Part shown: positions 5,836-11,437 of the stretch, one piece after another
Layout: every line of letters begins with the position of its first letter
Numbering within the stretch: position 1 is the stretch's first letter
Source: an uncultured Collinsella sp.
Lineage (GTDB): Bacteria; Actinomycetota; Coriobacteriia; Coriobacteriales; Coriobacteriaceae
Direction of reading: 5' to 3'
Assembly: GCA_905210085.1 (NCBI GenBank)
Contig: CAJLVJ010000051.1
Span: 1 to 12,015 of the forward strand
Length of the DNA: 12,015 nt
The notes under the pieces: model-generated
Seen by the model: only the letters and a program-made list of their open reading frames with translations
Database searches by the model: none
Told to the model about the DNA's origin: nothing
Position numbers and translations under genes: made by a program

Positions 5836-7890
5836 ATGGCTATGCAAAAAGACATGATGAGCCGCGCGGTCCGCGACTCGTTTGCCAAGCTGGATCCTCG
5901 CGTCCAGATTCAAAACCCGGTCATGTTCCTGGTGTGGCTTTCCGCCGTCATGACCTCCGTCCTGGCCGTCGCTTCCATCTTCGGTGTGCAGGACGCGGGT
6001 GTGCCCACCTACTATGTGGTCGCCATCGCGGTCATCCTGTGGCTCACCGACCTGTTCTCGAACTTCGCCGAGGCGCTTGCCGAGGGCCGCGGTAAGGCCC
6101 AGGCCGATTCCCTGCGCGCGGCCAAGAAGGATGTCGAGGCCCATCGCATCGAGTCCGTTGAGGACAAGGAGCACTTCATCGTCGTTCCCGGCACCGAGCT
6201 CACGCGCGGCGACCTGGTGATCGTACGCGCCGGCGAGCAGATTCCCGGCGACGGCGACGTCATCGAGGGCGCTGCTTCCGTTGACGAGTCCGCCATCACC
6301 GGCGAGTCCGCCCCCGTGGTCCGCGAGGCCGGCGGCGACCGCTCTGCCGTTACCGGCGGTACCACGGTGCTGTCCGACTGGATCATCGTCAAGATCTCCA
6401 GTGAGCCCGGCCAGAGCTTCCTGGACAAGATGATCGCGATGGTCGAGGGTGCCGCGCGCAAGAAGACCCCTAACGAGATCGCTCTGGAGATCTTCCTGGT
6501 GGCCCTCTCCATCGTCTTTATCCTGGTCACGCTGGCCCTGTATTGTTACTCCTGCTTCTCGGTCGGTCTTAACGACATGGACAACCCCACGGCCGTGACT
6601 ACGCTCGTGGCGCTGCTCGTGTGCCTGGCTCCCACTACCATCGGCGCCCTTCTGTCCGCCATCGGCATCGCCGGCATGAGCCGTCTGAACGAGGCCAACG
6701 TGCTGGCCATGTCCGGCCGCGCCATCGAGGCCGCCGGCGACGTCGACATCCTCATGCTCGACAAGACCGGCACCATCACCCTGGGTAACCGCCAAGCCGC
6801 CGAGTTCATCCCGGTCGACGGCATCGATCCCGCGGAGCTGGCCGATGCCGCCCAGCTTTCCTCGCTGGCCGACGAGACCCCCGAAGGCCGTTCCATCGTC
6901 GTGCTCGCCAAGGAGCAGTTCGCTCTGCGCGGCCGCACGCTCGAGGATAAGGGTATGGAGTTCATCCCCTTTACCGCGGCGACCCGCATGTCCGGTGTGA
7001 ACTACGAGGGCAATGAGATCCGCAAGGGCGCTGCCGATTCCGTGCGCACCTATGTGGAGGCAGCCGGCGGCGTGTTCTCCCAGGAGTGCGACGAGGCCGT
7101 CGAGCGCATCGCCAAGGCCGGCGGCACCCCGCTGGTCGTGACCAAGAACTGCCGCGTGCTGGGCGTTGTGTACCTCAAGGACATCATCAAGTCCGGCGTT
7201 AAGGAGAAGTTCGCCGACCTGCGCAAGATGGGCATCAAGACCATCATGGTGACGGGCGACAACCCGCTCACCGCCGCGGCAATCGCCGCCGAGGCCGGCG
7301 TTGACGACTTCCTGGCCGAGGCCACCCCTGAAGGCAAGCTCGAGAAGATTCGCGAGTTCCAGCGTGAGGGGCACCTGGTCGCCATGACCGGCGACGGCAC
7401 CAACGACGCGCCCGCTCTGGCCCAGGCCGACGTCGCCGTGGCCATGAACACGGGCACCCAGGCTGCCAAGGAGGCCGGCAACATGGTCGACCTCGACTCC
7501 AGCCCCACCAAGCTCATCGAGGTTGTGCGTATCGGCAAGCAGCTGCTCATGACCCGCGGTTCGCTCACGACCTTCTCGGTGGCCAACGACATGGCGAAGT
7601 ACTTCGCTATCATCCCGGCCCTGTTCTCGCCGATCTACCCGGGCCTTGGCGCGCTCAACATCCTCGGTCTGGCAAGCCCGCTGTCCGCGGTTCTTTCGGC
7701 CATCATCTATAACGCGCTCGTTATCGTCGCGCTGATCCCGGCCGCGCTAAAGGGCGTTAAGTACCGCGAGGTCCCGTCCGGACAGCTGCTGATCCACAAC
7801 CTGCTCGTGTGGGGTCTGGGCGGCATCGTTGCCCCGTTCGTATTCATCAAGCTCATCGACATGCTGCTCGCGTTCTGCGGCATTATGTAA
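5836..7890 (+). CDS. kdpB: KdpB P-type ATPase subunit
   Basis: The catalytic P1-type ATPase subunit (684 residues; E. coli 682) that powers K+ import by ATP hydrolysis. Visible motifs: actuator-domain TGES (155-158), intramembrane APTTIG (265-270), phosphorylation motif DKTGT with D309, nucleotide-domain KGAA (397-400), the P-domain motifs TGDN (473-476) and TGDGTNDAP (518-526), and the KdpB-type membrane pair D585/K588 in ANDMAKYF. S158 in TGES corresponds to the serine whose phosphorylation inhibits the E. coli pump at high K+. The ATG at 5836 is chosen because GGAGGG (5821-5826) lies 9 nt before it; the longer frame from 5812 would begin inside kdpA. It lies 16 nt after the kdpA stop and 12 nt before the kdpC start. 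Codons are very strongly C/G-ending. Confidence 0.97.
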   Translation: MAMQKDMMSRAVRDSFAKLDPRVQIQNPVMFLVWLSAVMTSVLAVASIFGVQDAGVPTYYVVAIAVILWLTDLFSNFAEALAEGRGKAQADSLRAAKKDVEAHRIESVEDKEHFIVVPGTELTRGDLVIVRAGEQIPGDGDVIEGAASVDESAITGESAPVVREAGGDRSAVTGGTTVLSDWIIVKISSEPGQSFLDKMIAMVEGAARKKTPNEIALEIFLVALSIVFILVTLALYCYSCFSVGLNDMDNPTAVTTLVALLVCLAPTTIGALLSAIGIAGMSRLNEANVLAMSGRAIEAAGDVDILMLDKTGTITLGNRQAAEFIPVDGIDPAELADAAQLSSLADETPEGRSIVVLAKEQFALRGRTLEDKGMEFIPFTAATRMSGVNYEGNEIRKGAADSVRTYVEAAGGVFSQECDEAVERIAKAGGTPLVVTKNCRVLGVVYLKDIIKSGVKEKFADLRKMGIKTIMVTGDNPLTAAAIAAEAGVDDFLAEATPEGKLEKIREFQREGHLVAMTGDGTNDAPALAQADVAVAMNTGTQAAKEAGNMVDLDSSPTKLIEVVRIGKQLLMTRGSLTTFSVANDMAKYFAIIPALFSPIYPGLGALNILGLASPLSAVLSAIIYNALVIVALIPAALKGVKYREVPSGQLLIHNLLVWGLGGIVAPFVFIKLIDMLLAFCGIM

Positions 7891-7902
7891 GTGGAGGTTT
7901 GT

Positions 7903-8493
7903 ATGTTCAAAGGTGTTGCATCGCGCGCACTGGGCGTGTTCGCGCTGTTTACCGTTGTCTGCGGCCTGGGCTATACGCTCGTCGTGACCGGCATCGCCCA
8001 GGTTGCGTTCCCGTATCAGGCGAACGGTTCACTAATTACGGTCGACGATAAGATCGTGGGCTCCGAGCTGATCGGCCAGAACTTCGAGGATGAGGACCAC
8101 ATGTGGGGCCGCATCCAGAACGTGTCAATTGTCGAAGGCGAAGACGGCGAGCTCATGGCATATGGTGCCCCGTCCAACCTGTCCCCGGCGAGTGAGGAGT
8201 ATCGGCAGCTGATAGATGCGCGCGTGAAGAAGATCCGCGCCGCCAACCCCGATGCTGATATGGACGCTGTGCCCGTCGACCTGGTGACGTGTTCTGGCTC
8301 AGGGCTCGACCCCGAGATCTCCCCCGATGCCGCCGAATACCAGGTCCCGCGCCTGGCGAAGGCCACGGGCAAGAGCGAAGGCGAGGTGCGCGAGATCATC
8401 GCCCAGTGCACCAAGGGCCGATTCCTGGGCGTCTTCGGCGAGCCCACGGTCAACGTGCTCAAGGTGAACCTTATGCTGGACGGCGCGCTGTAG
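7903..8493 (+). CDS. kdpC: KdpC subunit of the K+-transporting ATPase
   Basis: A 196-residue subunit anchored by one N-terminal membrane helix (~11-33), with the rest outside the cytoplasm; it associates with KdpA/KdpB and is needed for pump activity. Family signatures are FPYQANGSL near the membrane exit, SNLSPASEEY (91-100), PVDLVTCSGSGLDPEIS (124-140), QVPRLAKA (147-154) and the C-terminal VNVLKVNLMLD. Length matches E. coli KdpC (190). ATG 7903 is preferred to the in-frame GTG at 7891 because GGAGG (7893-7897) lies 5 nt before it and because the GTG is directly adjacent to the kdpB stop with no ribosome site of its own. The segment 8120-8290 has less biased codons (TCA, ATA, CGG, AGT) than kdpB. 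Transcription probably ends at repeat copy 2. Confidence 0.95.
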   Translation: MFKGVASRALGVFALFTVVCGLGYTLVVTGIAQVAFPYQANGSLITVDDKIVGSELIGQNFEDEDHMWGRIQNVSIVEGEDGELMAYGAPSNLSPASEEYRQLIDARVKKIRAANPDADMDAVPVDLVTCSGSGLDPEISPDAAEYQVPRLAKATGKSEGEVREIIAQCTKGRFLGVFGEPTVNVLKVNLMLDGAL

Positions 8494-8509
8494 GTGAGGG
8501 AGTGGCGGA

Positions 8510-8539
8510 TGAGGGCATGACTGACTATCTGAGCCCTCA
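8510..8539 (+). other. Hairpin between kdpC and repeat copy 2
   Basis: TGAGGGC (8510-8516) and GCCCTCA (8533-8539) form a perfect 7-bp inverted repeat around a 16-nt loop, starting 17 nt after the kdpC stop. There is no T-tract after it, so it is not a convincing terminator alone; it may stabilise the kdp mRNA 3' end or be incidental. Confidence 0.35.
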
Positions 8540-8553
8540 ATTCCACCCCGCCC

Positions 8554-8627
8554 ATCAGTTGCGGTGAAATACGGACTGTTTTGGCTGTCAAAAGCCTCAT
8601 CTACTCCGTATTCCACCGCAACTTTTT
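8554..8627. repeat. Palindromic repeat, copy 2
   Basis: This is the same 74-nt unit as 145-218, in the same orientation, differing only at 8593 (A instead of G) and 8598 (C instead of T). The arms 8557-8575 and 8605-8623 pair at 18 of 19 positions. The A at 8593 turns the inner stem GGCT/AGCC into a perfect 4-bp match, where copy 1 has a U-G pair: the inner hairpin is kept despite the sequence change. Together the two copies bracket the whole kdp locus as direct repeats about 8.4 kb apart. Confidence 0.85.
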
Positions 8628-8628
8628 T
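8557..8628 (+). terminator. Intrinsic terminator of kdpFABC formed by repeat copy 2
   Basis: The long stem of the repeat is followed directly by T6 (8623-8628, the first T pairing with A8557), the layout of a rho-independent terminator. It is 63 nt after the kdpC stop and before a separate promoter, so it is the natural end of the kdpFABC transcript. The 29-nt loop with an internal small stem is larger than usual for a terminator. Confidence 0.6.
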
Positions 8629-8672
8629 GTGAGGGTCGGGATTGAGGACGGGAGTGCGAGCGAGCGCGGATA

Positions 8673-8711
8673 CGGCGGTTGCTGATACGATAAGTACGTT
8701 AGCAACTGCCG
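8673..8711 (+). promoter_or_regulatory. Extended -10 promoter enclosed by an 11-bp inverted repeat
   Basis: TGATACGAT at 8683-8691 reads as an extended -10 element (TGn followed by TACGAT), 50 nt before the start of the oxidoreductase gene; no -35 box is apparent. It is enclosed by CGGCGGTTGCT (8673-8683) and AGCAACTGCCG (8701-8711), complementary over 11 bp with one G-T pair. A regulator bound to both arms would cover the -10 and start region, so repression is the simplest reading. Alternatively, the stem could act in the RNA if transcription starts further upstream. Confidence 0.45.
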
Positions 8712-8740
8712 CCGAGCGGCTCAAACGAAAGGAACCCTGT

Positions 8741-10690
8741 ATGGAGTCCTCTGCCTATCCGATGCTCTTTAGCCCGATCAAGGTCGGTACGACCGAGGTC
8801 AAGAACCGCGTCTTTATGCCGCCGGTGTCCACCAACCTGGCCGATCATGGCTATGTGACCGACGATTTGGTCGATCATTACCGTGCCCGCGCCAAGGGCG
8901 GCGTGGGCCTCATCATCACCGAGGTCGTGACGGTCGAGCCCACCTATACCTATCTGCCGGGCGATATGTGCTGCTACGACGACACGTTCATCCCCGGCTG
9001 GGAAAAGCTCGCCGCGGCCGTCCACGAGTATGGCTGCAAGATCATGCCGCAGCTCTTCCACCCCGCCTACATGGCCTTTAACATTCCGGGCACGCCGCGC
9101 TTGATCGCTCCGTCCTTTGTGGGCCCGTCCTATGCCCGCGAGGCGCCGCGCCCCATCACGGTCGACGAGATTCACGAGCTCACGCATCAGTTTGGCGACG
9201 CTGCCGTGCGTATGCAGAAGGCCGGTGTCGATGGCGTCGAGGTCCACGCAGCGCACGCCCACGGCATGCTCGGTGGTTTTTTGACCCCGCTCTACAACAA
9301 GCGTACCGATGAGTACGGTGGCTCGCTCGACGCCCGCATGCGCTTTTTGCTCGAGGTCATCGCCGAGATTCGCGAGCGCTGCGGCAAGGACTTTATCATC
9401 GACGTCCGCATCTCGGGCGATGAGTACACCGATGGCGGCCTGACCCTCAACGACATGATTTATGTTTCGCGTCGCCTGGAGAAGGCCGGCGTCGACATGA
9501 TTCATGTGTCGGGCGGCACCACCATCAAGCGCGGCTCCGCGATTCCCGCCGCCGGTACCCAGCAGGCCTCGCACGCCGCCTGCTCGCGCGAGATCAAGAA
9601 GCACGTCAACATTCCCGTCGCCACCGTTGGACGCATCAACGAGGCCTGGATTGCCGAGGAGCTGATCGAGGACTGCGCTGCCGACATCTGCATGATGGGC
9701 CGCGCCAATCTGTGCGATGCCGAGTTCTGCAACAAGGCCGCTGCCGGCAACGCCGACGACATCCGCCCCTGCATCGGCTGCCTGCGCTGCCTGAACGGCA
9801 TTATGTTTGGCAAGCGCATCTCCTGCACCGTCAACCCGGACGTGGAGCGCGACGAGGCTGGCTACGAGCCTGCCGCCGAGGCCAAGAACGTGCTGGTTGT
9901 GGGCGCTGGTCCTGCGGGCATGGAGGCAGCCTACATTGCCGCCAAGCGCGGCCACAACGTGGTACTCGTGGATAAGCAGGACGAGCCGGGCGGCGAGATG
10001 CGCATCGCAGCCGTTCCGCCGGCAAAGCAGGAACTCACCCGCGTGATCAAGTATCAGTACCGTCGCCTGGCCGAGGCCGGCGTGAAGTGCGTCTTTGGTA
10101 CCGAGCTTTCGGCCGAGGACATTCAGCGTGACTACGCGGGCTACGAGGTCGTCCTGGCCTATGGCGCCGAGCCCATCGCTCCGGCCTTTATGCAGGGCTT
10201 TAAGCAGGTTATGACGGCTGACGACCTGCTGGGTGGCAAGGCTTTCCCGGGTAAGAAGATCGTCATCGTCGGCGGCGGCACCGTCGGCTGCGAGACGGCC
10301 GATTACCTGGCCCCGTTGGTCAAGGACCTCTCGCCGGCCAATCGCGATGTCACCGTCATCGAGATGACCAAGACGCTCGCCGCCAACGAGGGCGGTGCCG
10401 GTCGCGCGGTGCTCATCACGCGCATGCTCTCCAAGGGCGTTCACGTGCTGACCGAGGCCAAGGTGACCGAGATCACCGAGGACACTATCAGCTACGAGAA
10501 GGACGGCGAGGTCCACACCATCGCCGGTGCCGATACGCTGGTGCTTGCCATGGGCTATCGTCCCAATACCAAGCTGGCCGACGACCTGGCTGCAGCCGGC
10601 GTTACCACCCACGTGTTGGGCGATGCCAACAAGTGCGGCAACATCCGCGACGCCATCGGCGATGGCTACAAGGTTGCCTGCGAGCTCTAG
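8741..10690 (+). CDS. NADH:flavin oxidoreductase, 2,4-dienoyl-CoA / 2-enoate reductase family (BaiCD/BaiH-like)
   Basis: A 649-residue cytoplasmic redox enzyme with the three-part plan of FadH, clostridial 2-enoate reductase and BaiCD/BaiH. Residues ~8-335 are an OYE-type TIM barrel for FMN (FSPIKVGTTEVKNRVFMPP, YNKRTDEYGG, VGRIN, MMGRANLCD). A cysteine cluster, C344-x2-C347-x2-C350 and C362, would bind [4Fe-4S]. Residues ~382-649 carry FAD/NAD(P) folds with VLVVGAGPAGMEAA (384-397), PGGEM, IVIVGGGTVGCE (507-518) and MGYRPN. The family reduces activated C=C bonds with NAD(P)H. The FadH catalytic Tyr166 and His252 do not appear conserved: by eye, the aligned positions are M176 and a residue in SGGTTIK, so the substrate is open. 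ATG 8741 is chosen for AAAGGA (8728-8733) at 7 nt; the frame's upstream extension runs through the promoter. The gene stands alone between a promoter and a terminator. Confidence 0.9.
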   Translation: MESSAYPMLFSPIKVGTTEVKNRVFMPPVSTNLADHGYVTDDLVDHYRARAKGGVGLIITEVVTVEPTYTYLPGDMCCYDDTFIPGWEKLAAAVHEYGCKIMPQLFHPAYMAFNIPGTPRLIAPSFVGPSYAREAPRPITVDEIHELTHQFGDAAVRMQKAGVDGVEVHAAHAHGMLGGFLTPLYNKRTDEYGGSLDARMRFLLEVIAEIRERCGKDFIIDVRISGDEYTDGGLTLNDMIYVSRRLEKAGVDMIHVSGGTTIKRGSAIPAAGTQQASHAACSREIKKHVNIPVATVGRINEAWIAEELIEDCAADICMMGRANLCDAEFCNKAAAGNADDIRPCIGCLRCLNGIMFGKRISCTVNPDVERDEAGYEPAAEAKNVLVVGAGPAGMEAAYIAAKRGHNVVLVDKQDEPGGEMRIAAVPPAKQELTRVIKYQYRRLAEAGVKCVFGTELSAEDIQRDYAGYEVVLAYGAEPIAPAFMQGFKQVMTADDLLGGKAFPGKKIVIVGGGTVGCETADYLAPLVKDLSPANRDVTVIEMTKTLAANEGGAGRAVLITRMLSKGVHVLTEAKVTEITEDTISYEKDGEVHTIAGADTLVLAMGYRPNTKLADDLAAAGVTTHVLGDANKCGNIRDAIGDGYKVACEL

Positions 10691-10714
10691 TCAACCCCTT
10701 TGCACCAATCGATT

Positions 10715-10766
10715 GCAAAAAGCGGCGGCTGCCCTGTGTGTTGGGCAGCCGCTGCCTGCGTTTTGC
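10715..10766 (+). terminator. Strong, probably bidirectional terminator
   Basis: A 10-bp perfect stem, GCGGCTGCCC (10725-10734) with GGGCAGCCGC (10743-10752), closes an 8-nt loop. It is flanked by GCAAAA (10715-10720) and TTTTGC (10761-10766), which can extend the pairing and supply U-tracts in both directions. It lies 24 nt after the oxidoreductase stop and 24 nt beyond the end of the converging FadR-type pseudogene. Confidence 0.85.
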
Positions 10767-10789
10767 CAAAGAAAGATTATTGTCGGGCC

Positions 10790-11158
10790 CTAAATGCCTT
10801 TTGCTTCTGCTCCCTCCGCAATCATGTTGCGGTTATACACCAGGTGCAGATACATCGCGTCGTGCGCGGCGGTGGGATCGCGCGCGGCGATGGCGTCGGC
10901 CACATCGCGGTGCGTGCGGATAGTTTCCTCGACGAGCTTTTTGCCGGTCACGTCGATAAAGAGGGGACGGATGCCTTGAACACGCCCATCAGGCGGGGAA
11001 CGACGAGGTTTCCGGAGCTCTCGGCAATGGCATTGTGGAACGCGGTGTCGGCGGCGGAGTAATCCTCACCGGCCTCGGCCAGGCGCTCGGATTCGTCGCA
11101 GAGCTCTTTGATACAGACGACCTGGTCGTTGGTTGCGTGTTCGGCCGCCATGCGTGCT
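10790..11158 (-). pseudogene. FadR-type (GntR/FCD) regulator, 5'-truncated and frameshifted
   Basis: Only the ligand-binding FCD domain of a GntR-superfamily repressor remains. From the broken end it reads ARMAAEHATNDQ, then GEDYSAADTAFHNAIAESSG, then NLVVPRLMGVFK. The original frame then runs to a TGA at 10948-10950. The adjacent frame continues the domain with IRPLFIDVTGKKLVEETI, THRDVADAIAARDPTAA and MYLHLVYNRNMIAEG, ending at TAG (10790-10792). Adding one base near 10974-10975 (GCCTT to GCCCTT on the + strand) restores VFKGIRPLF, so a one-base deletion is the likely cause. The histidines of THRD and LHL are typical FCD metal/ligand residues. The N-terminal winged-helix DNA-binding domain is absent: beyond about 11158 the sequence is antisense to a GntP fragment. 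Non-functional as a DNA-binding regulator. Confidence 0.85.
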
Positions 11159-11329
11159 ATCTGCGGCGGTGCCACGGCCCTCTCGCACGTCAACGATGCC
11201 GGTTTTTGGATGTGCTCCTCGTTCCTGGAGATTGACGAGAAGACCACCCTCAAGTCCTGGACCGTTATGGAGACGCTCATCGGCCTTTCGGGTCTTGCCT
11301 GCGCCCTGGTGATTTCGTTCTTCGCCTAG
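11156..11329 (+). pseudogene. GntP-family permease, C-terminal remnant
   Basis: About 57 codons reading AICGGATALSHVNDAGFW, then LEIDEKTTLKSWTVMETL, and a final hydrophobic helix ending in VISFFA and TAG (11327-11329). The SHVND-x-GFW and KxWTVMET motifs are characteristic of the C-terminus of GntP gluconate/sugar-acid:H+ symporters, which are normally about 440 residues with 12 or more membrane spans. Everything upstream of codon AIC is missing and is replaced directly by the truncated FadR-type gene in the opposite orientation. The in-frame ATG at 11108 lies in antisense regulator sequence and is not a real start. This permease class commonly accompanies sugar-acid dehydratases such as the gene that follows. 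Confidence 0.85.
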
Positions 11330-11350
11330 TTCGCGTGGCTAAGCATCTTT

Positions 11351-11371
11351 TGCCGAGCGCATCGCTCGGTA
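11351..11371. other. Hairpin after the GntP remnant
   Basis: CCGAGCG (11353-11359) and CGCTCGG (11363-11369) pair perfectly around CAT, extendable by a G-T and a T-A pair to nine. TTT precedes it, but no T-tract follows on the + strand. It could be the permease gene's old terminator or attenuator, or part of the dehydratase leader. Confidence 0.4.
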
Positions 11372-11393
11372 CCCATTTACACCTGATTCATTA

Positions 11394-11406
11394 ACCAACG
11401 ATTGGT
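11394..11406. promoter_or_regulatory. Operator-like palindrome upstream of the dehydratase
   Basis: ACCAA-CGA-TTGGT is a perfect 5-bp inverted repeat with a 3-bp spacer, 31 nt before the dehydratase start codon. The right half, ATTGGTACAACC, resembles sites of FCD-type GntR regulators (the UxuR/ExuR type contains ATTGGTATACCAAT). Position and half-site favour repression by a FadR-like protein. The local regulator gene is broken, so the binding protein would now have to come from elsewhere. No clear -35/-10 pair could be fixed. Confidence 0.4.
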
Positions 11407-11437
11407 ACAACCGTTCAAATCAAAAGAGGAGAGCATC

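Noticed and set aside
5734..7374. A 546-codon open frame on the - strand opposite kdpA/kdpB
   Set aside because: It is antisense to strongly conserved kdpB, has a low-complexity G/H/D/A-rich product typical of GC-rich shadows, and has no ribosome site or domain.
8541..8548. ATTCCACC just before repeat copy 2 as a leftover fragment of a third repeat
   Set aside because: Only eight bases match the repeat's right arm, too few to distinguish from chance.
8699..10612. A 637-codon open frame on the - strand opposite the oxidoreductase
   Set aside because: It is a shadow of a gene with complete FMN, Fe-S and FAD motifs; its product shows no recognisable motif and it is antisense to the gene's own promoter region.
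11108..11280. Reading 11108-11329 (+) or 10948-11280 (-) as intact small proteins
   Set aside because: Each frame is a chimera: the start of the + frame is antisense to the regulator, and the N-terminal ~40 codons of the - frame are antisense to the permease. Only the family-like halves are kept, as pseudogenes.
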